Assembly: GCA_039105265.1 (NCBI GenBank) | Contig: JAPFFF010000002.1 | Span: 3,038,001 to 3,102,000 of the forward strand | Direction: 5' to 3' | From: Tritrichomonas musculus | Taxonomy: Eukaryota; Parabasalia; Tritrichomonadida; Tritrichomonadidae | Length of the DNA stretch: 64,000 nucleotides | Part shown: positions 19,433 to 29,463 of the stretch, piece by piece | How the letters are laid out: every line of letters begins with the position of its first letter | Numbering within the stretch: position 1 is the first letter of the stretch | Program-made: the position numbers and the translations under genes | Notes under the pieces: model-generated | Seen by the model: the letters and a program-made list of their open reading frames with translations, nothing else | Told to the model about the DNA's origin: nothing | The model's database searches: none

Positions 19433-21235
19433 TCATGTTGGAGTCATTGATTCTGATCTTCTCCCACATGAAGAATAAGAATGTTCGCTTGTCACACTTC
19501 TTGAATCAGCTGGAGTATTATTTCCTCCTGTAACAGGTGATGCGATAGGAGGAAGTAGTGTACAATAATTAAATGATATATCTGGAGAGCATAATGACTT
19601 GGCGGGTGGACCTCTCCTTCCAGAAGTTTGACTCTTCTTCGTATCATTAGAATTACCAAGAAGAGTATCTGCATTTCCTGTAATCGTGTCATCCAAAGGA
19701 CCTGTTTCATTAATTTCACCATCAACCGTTTCCTTTTCGCCATTAGGTAAAGAAGATTTCGAAGATTTTGAACTTCCAGAAGCAGTTGATGCTCGAGATA
19801 GTCGCTGTGAACTATTCGATTTTTGAGTACGATTCAAAGAAGTTTGGTTTTTTCGTTTTTTCGGGAGTTGGGCTTCACGTTTTGGTAATGGCTCCTTTTG
19901 ACGAACTTCAACGACAGATTCCCTGTTAACAATTACTGCTTTTTCGGTTTCTTGTCTTGATAACATTACTTCACGCCAATGAACGCGATTTTTTATCAGA
20001 TGCGTCATATCATTATTTTGCTTCTCCACTAACTTGTCCTTGTCTATATGATAGTCTCGATTTGCCATTGCTTGACCTAGTGCAAGTTCTCTTTTAGCTA
20101 GTTCTTCAGCTTCAAGGCGTACAATTGCAGCTTCATCAAAACTTCCTGTTTTTGCCAGAAATTTCTCCATTCTCCATAGTTGGAGCAAACGAGCTGATGG
20201 TTTACTATACTTTCTGAGCGTTTTTTCCTCATTCCAATAGTCATCAAGGTCTTTACGCTCATCTTCCTGCTTTTTATTAAGATCATCAAGTTTTTTTTGC
20301 GTTTCTTGATCATATGTATCAACTTCATTTTGCCATCTATTGTGTTAGTGAATAAAAAAAATTGAAATAATAATGATCATTCAAATCACTTCATTAAATT
20401 TGAGTCAAGTTTTTTTTGAAGGAATCATATATTGTAATTCAAATTGAAAAAAAAAATTCTAATCAAAGTAAAAAAGCAAAATAGTTAATCCATTTTAGCT
20501 GAAAGTTAGTTAAAAAAAAAATGTAATGAAGTGAGTTGAATGATCAAAATTATTCAAAAAAAAATATCCATACCTTTCTTCCTGTTCTGCTTTCTTCTTT
20601 TCAAATTCTTGTTTTTCTTCTTCTGATCGTTCTTTATAGTTTTTCTTGTTATAAATTGCGTTTATTGTTTCGTCTGTCAATACTTTTGCTTTTTTGGCTT
20701 CTTCATAGTCTGCTTGAGAAGCAGTAAATTTGGTATATTCTTTTATATATTGAAAAAATTGATTGAGTTTCGAATGTCCTATTTGAGAAAAATCGTGTGT
20801 TTCCATAAGTTCGTCCTTTAACGAAATCATTTCTTCGTCATCAAGAATTGTTGGTTGTTTCTGTTCTGAATTGCTTTGTGACGTATGCTCTTCTTCTTCA
20901 TTATTCATATCCTGATCAATATCATCATTTACGATAATATCTTTATCATTTTGCTGTTTTGAATCATATTCGTTATTTTGATCATTTGATTGATTTTCCA
21001 CTTTATGATCGTTTTCATTTGGCGATTGTATTTGTTCGTTTGAAGAATTATCATTTTCTTTTTTATCATCATCTGGTTCAGAATCTTCTTGAAAAGTTTT
21101 GTTTGGTATTGTCGAATGAGTTGGTTTAACTCGTGGAACAGACTGTGTAAAGGCAAATTTTTTGGATGTAATACGACAATTTGGTGAAAACTCTTCCGGT
21201 AATATAGGTTTTAAAGGTTTCACTCTACTTTTCAT
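19433..21235 (-). CDS. Coiled-coil protein with one intron, 521 aa
   Basis: Exon 1 is 20574-21235 and exon 2 is 19433-20336, joined across an intron at 20337-20573. Exon 1 begins MKSRVKPLKPILPEEF, then a long Asp/Glu/Asn/Gln-rich acidic stretch, then a Lys/Glu coiled coil ending AEQEE. Exon 2 continues the same coiled coil into WQNEVDTYDQETQKKL and a conserved-looking helix LLQLWRMEKFLAKTG, then a Ser/Thr-rich C-terminal tail. Unspliced reading adds a Phe-rich tail and stops, whereas the spliced frame stays open through 904 bases. Family not recognised; the architecture suggests a cytoskeletal or scaffold protein. Confidence 0.82.
20337..20573 (-). other. Spliceosomal intron (237 nt)
   Basis: In gene orientation it begins GTATGG and ends ACTAACACAATAG. 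The 3' end is the trichomonad branch-plus-acceptor arrangement. The 5' site differs from the canonical GTATGT at position 6. Splicing splits an Arg codon after its second base (phase 2) and joins two long coiled-coil frames. An in-frame stop lies inside the intron. Confidence 0.87.
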
Positions 21236-21612
21236 TTTGATTTTTTTTCAGATATTTACGTTTATTTTCTCTACTTTATGATATTGAAAAATTTGTTTAA
21301 ATAACGATTATTTTTATTTGAGTGTATTCAATAATTGAAATGACATAAATTATGAAAAAATTAAGCTCCTCTAGTGATTTTGCATGAATACAATTTGTCC
21401 TTATATAAAACTCAAACCTGGATGCTTTCTTATTGTTTAATATTAAATCAAATTTATTTGGTTGATGAATTGTCTCTATAAATATTTCTTGTTTATGGTT
21501 TAAATTATTAAATTATTAAAATATATATATTATTGATTGTGATTTAATTTTAAATTTATTATTCTCCCTTTATTTTAAAGGAAATTTCATTTCATTTTAA
21601 AATAAACTTAAT
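21236..21612. other. Divergent intergenic region
   Basis: Upstream region of the intron-containing coiled-coil gene (minus) and of the hypothetical gene at 21613 (plus). In minus orientation it carries AAACGTAAAT about 20 bases before the ATG and AATAATCGT at 21304-21312. Confidence 0.45.
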
Positions 21613-22344
21613 ATGAATATTCTAAAGTATATCAAAAAATTGAAAAGAGATAGACAAATAGCATTTCAAAAAAAATTCATAATTCTTACAATTTGTATGT
21701 CAAACATACCTCAAACTTCATTTAGTCATATATGTCAAGCTGTCCTTGGCAGGCCACAATTACGTGCGAATTGGCCATGGAAATCTTCTTCATCTTCTTT
21801 TATTCAAATATTTTCTGATTTCCAAAAAATGAATATTCCTTGGTGGAAATTAGGTAAAATGGCTGGTATCTTCTTTTTTTATGATCATATTTTAATAAAT
21901 ATTGAGCTTTTAAGTCAAGCTACATCAGAAAACCCAGAGGCACTCCAAAAATCGATCGAACAAGATAACTTCACTCGAATAGAAACACCAAATTATCTTA
22001 AAGAACTTTTTCTCAATAACATTCAACTTCAAACCGATAATTGGGTACTTTATTCAATAAAAGAAGCATTTGATTCTGAAAGGCTTGTTGAACTTCTTCA
22101 CAAAATGAAATGTCCATCAATAACTAGCTTTCAAGGGGAGCAAGTTGAGAAAAAGCCGTTGCCATCGCTTTCTTACAATTATTTTGAACAAGCAAGTTAT
22201 CAGTCAAATGAAGAGCTTTTACAAAAATCTCTTGCTTTTGATCCATGCCCAGGATTATATTACCAAAGTTTAATTCCGTCTGAACGGCTTAGTACAGTAA
22301 CTAATAAGTGTTGGCTTTTTCAGACCCCAGAAGATTTATCATAA
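21613..22344 (+). CDS. Hypothetical protein, 243 aa
   Basis: Not recognised. Starts MNILKYIKKLKRDRQ; an internal ATG at 21697 (MSNIPQTSFSHICQ) is an alternative start that removes a basic, hydrophobic leader. The middle part is Trp-rich (ANWPWKSSSSSF, IPWWKLGKMAGIFFFYDHI). The C-terminal third has conserved-looking segments such as SLAFDPCPGLYYQSLIP. The codon pattern is like neighbouring genes and the frame is long for this AT-rich DNA, so it is probably real. It is tail-to-tail with the LRR gene. Confidence 0.65.
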   Translation: MNILKYIKKLKRDRQIAFQKKFIILTICMSNIPQTSFSHICQAVLGRPQLRANWPWKSSSSSFIQIFSDFQKMNIPWWKLGKMAGIFFFYDHILINIELLSQATSENPEALQKSIEQDNFTRIETPNYLKELFLNNIQLQTDNWVLYSIKEAFDSERLVELLHKMKCPSITSFQGEQVEKKPLPSLSYNYFEQASYQSNEELLQKSLAFDPCPGLYYQSLIPSERLSTVTNKCWLFQTPEDLS

Positions 22345-22563
22345 TTGTTTTTTGTTTGTTTGTTTTTCTGTAATAATCAATAAATGTGTATTAAAACGTA
22401 TATACGGAAACAATTTTATATGACTACTATTTTTATTATCTTTCCTTTGGCAGCAAAAAAAGAAAAAAAAAGCTAAAGCAGTTGTAGTAATAAGAATAGC
22501 ATTTTTTACACACATTATTTTTCTTTTAATTGACAAAATAAATAATTCAAAGTTATATGGAAA

Positions 22564-24624
22564 TCATTCTGATGAGTAGAACTTTTGAACAAGTGCAATG
22601 AGAGAATAAGTATTATTAAATTGTTGTAAAGGAATTGTGTTATCTGGTTCTGGTATATCTGGGTAAGGTAATTTCCATTCACTTCCATTTACTAAATCTT
22701 CGATCGAATCATTTTGTTGTTCGGAGCCAAAAGAAATTTCATCCTGTTTTTCATCATCTTCGAGTTCAATTGATTGTATTTTATCGTATGACTTTTTCAG
22801 TTTTAGAACTACTGAAGATCTAATTTTATTTTTTTTCTTTAAAAAATTTATATCTTCAATAGGAAACTCAAATTTGAGAGGGAACTTCCTCTGTTCCATT
22901 GAATCAAAAAATGAAACCAAAGCGTCAGATGAATCAATCTTATTACCCGAAAAGTTGATTGATCGAATTAATTTGTTTGACATTAGTAGATCTTGTAAAG
23001 CTTTTAAACCTGGTTCACCAAAATTATTATTTGATACATCTAAAACTTCAATGGAATTATTATTCTGCATCTCTTTTAAGAGAGGAATGATGGAAGTTCG
23101 TAAAACGCCGTATTCATTGCCTGATATGTTTAATTCTTTTAGCGTTGATGTTGATGAAACAAATTGACAAAATTGTTCAATTAATGGTGGATTATCTTGA
23201 CTTAAACTGCCAGCAATTGATAGCTTTTGTAAGCTTGGTAATCGTTTCAAAAATAAAATAAATTGTAATTTAATCGGATTAGATTCGAATCGAAGTTCTG
23301 TTATTTTTGCAAGCTTTTTAGAATATTGAGGTAAAATTTCATTGAAATCTCTCCAAATTTTATCTGTAGGCGTTGCGCCAGAAAAATCGAGTTTTAAATT
23401 AGAATTTGGTTGATGTTGTGAGAAACAAACCCATGCATCAATAAATGTATTTTGTTCCCATTGTATTTGTGAAAAAGTTATAGAATGTAGTGATTTAGGT
23501 ATTGTCATAGCTGTATTAATATTAGAAATAGCTTTGCCACATGTTATTTCTATCGTTTCTAAAACGTTTGTTATGGATATTGAATTTATAATTGTCGATA
23601 TGTCTTCTTGTGAGTTTGATACATCGTCTTCATCATTTAAAATTTTTAAATTTTTCAATCCTTTGAAATTTTTGAATATAAGTTGAGCGTCAACTCCTTG
23701 AAAATTAACTAATGATAAAGTTGTAATCTTACTTAAGTCTCCGACTGAAGCCATTTTGACTAAGAATGATGAATCACAAGCATTCGAAAAAGCAAGGCTA
23801 TGAACTTTTGCATTTGATAAAAAAGTCAATAATATTTGTGCATGTTCATTTTGAAACTGAGTATCGCAAAATTTAACTGCTTCAATCGTATATGTGATTT
23901 CTTCTGCTAGTTTAGAGAAAGAGGAATCAATTCTATCATGAAAAGAAATAAATGATAATTTTGAATTATACTTTAGAATTTTCTCTACAAAACGCCAATT
24001 TGATTTCTTCGGATTTGTTGGAACTGATAATGAAGTTAGAGAAGGCCCAATGGTAATTGAGTCAATAAGTAACTCTGAAAAGTTTGATGCAGAAGGATAT
24101 GATGCGAAATCAATCATTTGATGTTTCGCTAAATCTTCTTCATATCTTTTAATTAGTTTTTTTGGTGGTTTTAAATTTATTTTTGTTGTTAAATATAAAA
24201 ATCTTTGTAATTGAGGAATTTGGGTCGTCTCTGTCTGAACAAGAAAAGAACTGTCAACTTGAATATCGGGAAGTTCATTTTGAAAAAGAAAACTTTTTAA
24301 GTAGTTAATTAATTTGCTAACGATTAAAGATGAATCAGAAGATTGAATTAGATAATTTCCATTTTGATCAAAAACAGTAAAAGATGATTTATCAGACATT
24401 GTTATTTTTTTTAAAAATGGCCATTTGATTTTGCATAGTGCTCGCAGTTTGTATTCATTTTGAATTAAAACATAAAAGTTTGAATCTGTAATTAGTAATA
24501 TCGATGGTTCATTTATATGTTGTCGAATAGTACAATGTATATTTAAGCAAATTAATATTGATTCATCGTTGATAACTTCTAAAACAGTTTTAATTTGCTC
24601 AAGTAGTTTATAATCTATTTCCAT
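22564..24624 (-). CDS. CARMIL-like leucine-rich repeat protein
   Basis: 686 residues. The first ~115 residues look like a PH-type beta domain (LLITDSNFYVLIQ ... SSFTVFDQNGNYLIQSSD). They are followed by a long array of leucine-rich repeats from about 170 to 590, several of ribonuclease-inhibitor type (TLKELNISGNEYGVL, IEVLDVSNNNFGEPGLKAL, IRSINFSGNKIDSSDAL). This PH-then-LRR order is that of CARMIL/LRRC16 proteins, which bind actin capping protein and membranes. The C-terminal tail is short, and a capping-protein-interaction motif was not confirmed, so the actin role is inference. Its start lies 68 bases from the left end of the hAT element at 24692. Confidence 0.75.
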   Translation of the reverse strand: MEIDYKLLEQIKTVLEVINDESILICLNIHCTIRQHINEPSILLITDSNFYVLIQNEYKLRALCKIKWPFLKKITMSDKSSFTVFDQNGNYLIQSSDSSLIVSKLINYLKSFLFQNELPDIQVDSSFLVQTETTQIPQLQRFLYLTTKINLKPPKKLIKRYEEDLAKHQMIDFASYPSASNFSELLIDSITIGPSLTSLSVPTNPKKSNWRFVEKILKYNSKLSFISFHDRIDSSFSKLAEEITYTIEAVKFCDTQFQNEHAQILLTFLSNAKVHSLAFSNACDSSFLVKMASVGDLSKITTLSLVNFQGVDAQLIFKNFKGLKNLKILNDEDDVSNSQEDISTIINSISITNVLETIEITCGKAISNINTAMTIPKSLHSITFSQIQWEQNTFIDAWVCFSQHQPNSNLKLDFSGATPTDKIWRDFNEILPQYSKKLAKITELRFESNPIKLQFILFLKRLPSLQKLSIAGSLSQDNPPLIEQFCQFVSSTSTLKELNISGNEYGVLRTSIIPLLKEMQNNNSIEVLDVSNNNFGEPGLKALQDLLMSNKLIRSINFSGNKIDSSDALVSFFDSMEQRKFPLKFEFPIEDINFLKKKNKIRSSVVLKLKKSYDKIQSIELEDDEKQDEISFGSEQQNDSIEDLVNGSEWKLPYPDIPEPDNTIPLQQFNNTYSLIALVQKFYSSE

Positions 24625-24966
24625 TCTGTTTTGAGAGAAAACTTGTTCATAACGTCTTTGGAATTGAAAGAAAAAAAAATGAAAACATAATTATACCTTG
24701 AAAGAGGTACCCGCATTACCCATTTTTTTCGGGTCATTGCAAAATGGGTCATTCATGACCTGAGGTCATGATTTACCATAGTACCGAAAGGTAGTTCATG
24801 ACCCAATATAATTTTAATAAAAATGTCGATTATTTGATAAATTATTTATAAATAAAGTTTATATAAAATATTATTTTAGTTGTTTATTTATTATTATCTT
24901 TGATTCTGCATTTTCTAATTTCAGTTGAAATTTTTCAGAGTAAAATTCAATGAGCTATCACAATTT

Positions 24967-26829
24967 TTAATTCATATCACAATATTCATTTAAAAAAATG
25001 TTTCTTGCTCTTTCAATATTTGCTTTGACAATACAAAGGGCGCTAAAATGTTCCATTGTCATTGATGACCTTTTATCATCTGCCATATTTGCACATAAAG
25101 AAAAAAATCTTTCACATGCCACAGATGATCCTGCATGAACAAAAAGTGACTTTGCAAATTTTTTCAAATGTTTATGTCCAGTGTGCTCATTCCAGTAATG
25201 GAAAGGATTATCACATCTTCTTTCAAATGGGCGAACTTTTTCAAACCAATGTTTCACTTCATCATCGTAATTTATTTCTTTCGGTTTTCAGTATTTCTTT
25301 TCAACTGGATCCAATTCTTGTGTTTGGTTTTGAATAATTGGTGAATTTGTTGAACTTGTTTTTTGACCAATTTTATTACGAATATAATTCAAAATATCAT
25401 CTAACTGGCAATTTATTTGAGTTGGGATTTCTGTTATGTTTGGGTCCAATATTACTGAAGCTTTGAGATTCTTAGTAAAAATATTATCATTATAAAAAAT
25501 TTCTGAGTTAATTGAATCAATTAAAGAACAGCAATTATCATGCCAGCAGCCATCATTATGTTTTATAGTAAAATTGTATATTTCGTCTTGAATAAAACAT
25601 ATTGTAATAAGCATTTTAGATAGATATATTTCTTTAGATTCCAAGATTTTAAAATTTTCGGTTATTGTTTCAAAAAGTGGAACAATTTCTGATATCATAA
25701 CAAAATCAGATTCCAAAATTTCTTTGTCTGGGTTGGGGACATATCTTTTCAAAATATGCTTATTTTCCCATTTTATTTTTTGAAAGTTCAAAATTGGCTT
25801 TTCAAACCTAGCCAGCTCTTTTATTTCTATTAAATGGGTAGCCCATCTGGTGTCACTTCCAATGGTAAAATTCCTCTTTTTTCCTAAATTTTCATACTCA
25901 TGACCATGATGAAACATGTATTCATTCCAATTGGAATTAGAATGCATTATTGTAGCTATTGCATGAACTTTATGAAGCCTTTCTACAGCTTTATTCCAAA
26001 AATCTTTGATCATCAAATGTAACAAATGAATAATGCATCTATCCCATTCAATATCTAGTAAAATAGATATTTTTTCCATGTCTTTTGCACCATCACTGGC
26101 AACTGAAAGCCATTTTTTCCTCTCTATCTGAAGTTTTTTCATTGTTTGTTTTATCATTTGGCTCATTTCTTCAGAGCCTAAAGTATAATCAGGAGTTTCT
26201 ATCAATTCAACAGGAGTTTCTATCACTGAATTACCTAATGAATATCTTAAAACAACTCCAAGCATACGGACTCCTCGAGGATGACTCCAACCATCACATT
26301 CTATTGTGACTTTTTTGGTATTTGCTATCTCTTCTTTGATATTTTGTTGAACCTTGAGTTTAATATCATTTATCATTGAGAGCACTGTAGGATATGATGG
26401 AAAGTTTGGAAATACTTCTTTTCCATCATTGCTGCATAAAGCAGATAGAGGTACATAATGGTTTATACAAAACAAAAGAATCATATAAATATTTTCTTTT
26501 GTTGAGTGAGGTGTTTCACTAAAACAATTACCTTGATAATGTCTACACAAATTCCCTCCATCACATGATCTAACTCTTAAGCACCTGACACAGAAAAATT
26601 TGGTAATTATAAATTTGTTGTTTTTAAAGCAAAGAATTTTCATAGCATTTTGATACTTTTTACTTTGTACCAGTCCTTGAAAGTTTTTGTCTTCCATTTC
26701 TTTTTTAGAGCAAATGCATAACTTTTCTGTTTTCTTATAAGTGTTTTTATCTTTAATATAAACATATGAATTTGAAAAGAGAAGATCTTCTTCTTGAGCA
26801 GTAGGAAACATTAAAAGTGAAGTTAGCAT
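24967..26829 (-). pseudogene. hAT transposase interrupted by one in-frame TGA
   Basis: One reading frame from ATG at 26829 to the stop at 24967, broken only by TGA at 25288-25290 (complement); both sides stay in frame (513 codons, stop, then about 107 codons). A BED-like zinc-finger segment lies near residues 75-105 (CVRC ... CRHYQGNC). The RNase H-like core shows the first acidic residue in IECDGW, the second block VASDGAKDM, and GSDTRWATH. After the stop comes the hATC dimerisation block SLFVHAGSSVACERFFSLC. The stop separates the core from the dimerisation domain, so product activity would need readthrough or supply in trans. The start codon lies inside the first minisatellite unit. Confidence 0.93.
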
Positions 26830-27374
26830 TTGTATTGAAAAGAATCATCAGTTGTATTGAAAGTGTCAGCATTTGTATTGAAAAGAATCATCAGTTGTAT
26901 TGAAAGTGTCAGCATTCGTATTGAAAGTGTCAGCATTCGTATTGAAAAGAATCATCAGTTGTATTGAAAGTGTCAGCATTCGTATTGAAAAGAATCATCA
27001 GTTGTATTGAAAGTGTCAGCATTCGTATTGAAAGTGTCAGCATTTGTATTGAAAAGAATCATCAGTTGTATTGAAAGTGTCAGCATTTGTATTGAAAAGA
27101 TTCATCAGTTGTATTGAAAGTGTCAGCATTCGTATTGAAAAGAATCATCAGTTGTATTGAAAGTGTCAGCATTTGTATTGAAAAGATTCATCAGTTGTAT
27201 TGAAAGTGTCAGCATTCGTATTGAAAAGAATCATCAGTTGTATTGAAAGTGTCAGCATTCGTATTGAAAAGAATCATCAGTTGTATTGAAAGTGTCAGCA
27301 TTCGTATTGAAAAGAATCATCAGTTGTATTGAAAGTGTCAGCATTTGTATTGAAAAGAATCATCAGTTGTATTG
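26825..27374. repeat. Minisatellite, 43-bp unit x12 plus two 21-bp half units
   Basis: The 43-bp unit contains AGCATTYGTATTGAAAAG, AATCATCAGTTG and TATTGAAAGTGTC. There are 12 copies, the last truncated by 8 bases, and two extra 21-bp forms lacking the AATCATCAG part (near 26911 and 27017). The total is 550 bases. Variants are few (Y at one site; AGAATC or AGATTC), indicating recent homogenisation. 43 is not a multiple of three and all frames stop, so it is non-coding. It fills the space between the two divergent genes of the hAT element. Confidence 0.97.
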
Positions 27375-27413
27375 GTTATTTGAATTTCGAAATCATTTTT
27401 TAAAAATCAATTA

Positions 27414-28202
27414 ATGATCTACAAAGAAGCAACTCTGGATGTATTGGTGCGTCAGCAAATACAACTTAGACCAAATAATTTTGAAACACAGGATTTAAAT
27501 TCATATTTAAAAGAAAACAAAGAGCAAATACTATCTATATGTAATAGGATCATAGAAAATGAAGATTTCAATGATATACATGTTATCGAATATATAAGAA
27601 TACTCATTCAACATCCCGAATATGATTTGTTTACAGAACGTCTTTTTAAAAAAATTGATATTATTTTAGTTATCAATGAATTTTACTTGTTTCTCCAACG
27701 GAACCCCGGCAATTTATTATTAAATAAAATAAGTGTACCTGAACTTAAAAAAAGAAATGATGAAATATCATGGAGCATAATTGCCAGATTAATAGCTATT
27801 AATGAAGTTGATTGTAAAGATGTTTTTGTAAACTTTTTCAATGCAAATCTTTCAAATAGACTGTTTATAGAAATTCTTGAACTAATTCTATCAATTATAT
27901 CTATTATTCGGTGGTTTGATGAGATGACATTAGACTTGATCAGCAAATCAAAAAATATAATTGCTTCATATCATTTTGAGAAAAAAATGCTCATGTATGA
28001 AGTTATTAAAAAAAAAATAATTGCAAATCTTTCAGTATTATTCTTACTGATATTTGATGAAGACCTTCTTTCATCTTTAGGTGATATTAATTTTTGTTGT
28101 TCAATTATTCATCAAATCAGAAAACATTTTCCAAATGATAAAGAATTTGAAAAATACTTTGATATGGATAAATTTAATAATAGTATAAATCCCGATCAAT
28201 GA
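27414..28202 (+). CDS. Passenger gene inside hAT element, 262 aa, unknown
   Basis: Not recognised. A 262-residue, Ile/Leu/Asn/Phe-rich helical protein (DLNSYLKENKEQILSIC ... DIHVIEYIRILIQHPEYDLF), possibly armadillo- or HEAT-like. It begins 39 bases after the minisatellite and is transcribed away from the transposase. It lies wholly between the terminal repeats and so moves with the element. It could be an accessory transposition protein or a captured host gene. It has no stop codons or frameshifts, unlike the transposase. Confidence 0.72.
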   Translation: MIYKEATLDVLVRQQIQLRPNNFETQDLNSYLKENKEQILSICNRIIENEDFNDIHVIEYIRILIQHPEYDLFTERLFKKIDIILVINEFYLFLQRNPGNLLLNKISVPELKKRNDEISWSIIARLIAINEVDCKDVFVNFFNANLSNRLFIEILELILSIISIIRWFDEMTLDLISKSKNIIASYHFEKKMLMYEVIKKKIIANLSVLFLLIFDEDLLSSLGDINFCCSIIHQIRKHFPNDKEFEKYFDMDKFNNSINPDQ

Positions 28203-28289
28203 TCTTCGAGTCAGATATCAAATTAATAAAAATTTAATATCTTTTTTTTTATTTGTAGTTTTATTATAATAATAATGAAAAGGAATGTT

Positions 28290-28480
28290 TGTATTTTGTT
28301 TTATAATAAGCATTCTTGATGAATATTGTATTAAAAATGGAGATTCTTATATTAAAATTTGGAATCTGTAAAAACGTTTAGCGAAATGAATGATGAACAA
28401 TTGAAAGAAAAAAGGAACGCATGTATTTTATTTTGCAATAAGCATTCTTGATGAATATTGTATTAAAAATAGCGATTCAA
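28290..28480. repeat. Direct repeat pair inside hAT right arm
   Basis: The block ATAAGCATTCTTGATGAATA followed by TTGTATTAAAAAT occurs at about 28305 and again at about 28437, with matching flanking TGTATTTT. Unit offset is about 132 bases. Possibly a subterminal duplication within the transposon. Confidence 0.7.
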
Positions 28481-28772
28481 AAAAATATTTTCTAAAAATT
28501 TTATGATACATATTATATTTTATTTCACAAGTCAAATAGTCAAAATATTGTTATTATTATTATTATTATTTTTATTAAAAAATCAAGTTTTAATGTTATA
28601 ACATTAATATTTAAGGAGGGAGCCAAATTTTTTCAAAAAAAAAAAAAAAAAAAAATAAGAAAAAAATGGGTAAAACATAAACCCTTCACTTTTTTTTTGG
28701 GTATTACCCGACCCAAAAAATCACGGGTAGGGTCAATTTTTTCGGGTTACCTTTCGAAGGTATAAACATAAT

Positions 28773-29213
28773 GTAACATTGAGATACCTTTGTTTATGTT
28801 AATTTATCAACAATCATATTATGTATGTCAGATAGTCCCATTTTACTTTTTCTAATCCAAATGGGATTAAAATCTGGGATTTATGGGATTTTGTTATTAT
28901 AACCATATTATAATTTAAGTTTTTAATATAACCATATTATACAGAATATCTTAATAAATAAAGGTGTGAACTTAAAAGGTCAACAAATGTTCAACTGAAA
29001 TCTACTCAAATTTTTGAATCAAATACGATCATGAAAGGTCAAATAATTGCCTTTTTAGTAAATGATCTAAATCCCAAAAAGAATTAAAATTATTCCCATT
29101 TTCAAATTTTAATCCCAATGTGTCATCCTTAATAATATGAATTAATAAGTTTTTTCTTAATTTTTTCTTTTCTTTTGACAGATTATGATGATTTTAAAAA
29201 AGCTAACTTTTTT
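28773..29213. other. Gene-free AT-rich stretch with weak inverted repeat
   Basis: Between the hAT end and the fragment below. ATGGGATTAAAAT near 28860 faces ATTTTAATCCCAATG near 29103, and other GGGATT/AATCCC words recur, suggesting a decayed MITE. Edges could not be fixed. Confidence 0.35.
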
Positions 29214-29234
29214 GCTAGCCCTTCGGCGGTTAGC
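29214..29234 (+). other. Hairpin with cUUCGg tetraloop
   Basis: GCTAGCC and GGTTAGC pair around CTTCGG, forming a short stem with a UUCG loop closed by C-G and one bulged base. It sits in otherwise AT-rich DNA 17 bases before the gene fragment at 29251. Could be part of a structured RNA or a terminator; no neighbouring gene explains it. Confidence 0.4.
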
Positions 29235-29250
29235 TTACATCCATATATAG

Positions 29251-29463
29251 TTCACTATTGCGGAAGATTACCTCAAAAGAGGAAAAAGAATTAGAGTTCC
29301 AAACTACGCATTTAAACACGCTCGTAACGTTGCTACCGCTAGTCCAATGTCTTTTTTCGGAATAACCCAAAATGATGATGCTGATGAAACCGATGATGAA
29401 TCCGAATCTGAAAATGAAACCAATGATTTATCATTTTTAATGTCGAAATTATCCATTATGTAA
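29251..29463 (+). pseudogene. 3' gene fragment with acidic tail
   Basis: An open stretch of 70 codons without an ATG start, preceded by TAG. It reads FTIAEDYLKRGKRIRVPNY... and ends in an Asp/Glu/Ser-rich tail (DDADETDDESESENET) and LMSKLSIM before TAA. Base composition is richer in GC than its surroundings. It looks like the last part of a coding gene cut off at its 5' side; the parent family is not recognised. Confidence 0.5.

Larger units (their letters stand above)
24692..28764. mobile_element. hAT-superfamily DNA transposon, 4073 bp, with exact 8-bp target duplication
   Basis: Left end TATACCTTGAAAGAGGTACC; right end, reverse complemented, TATACCTTCGAAAGGTAACC. Both continue into CCCG/GGGTAA-rich subterminal blocks (ACCCG, GGGTC). 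AACATAAT flanks both sides (24684-24691 and 28765-28772): a perfect 8-bp target-site duplication, as hAT elements make. A 19-bp palindrome TCATGACCTGAGGTCATGA (24753-24771) lies in the left subterminal region. The element holds a transposase gene (minus, broken by one stop), a 550-bp minisatellite, and a divergent second reading frame (plus). Boundaries are secure; activity is doubtful. Confidence 0.95.

Noticed and set aside
20098-20328. Separate small minus-strand gene
   Set aside because: It is an off-frame reading of exon 2 of the 521-aa gene.
26821-27374. CRISPR array
   Set aside because: Repeats are contiguous 43-bp units without variable spacers and the host is a eukaryote; this is a minisatellite.
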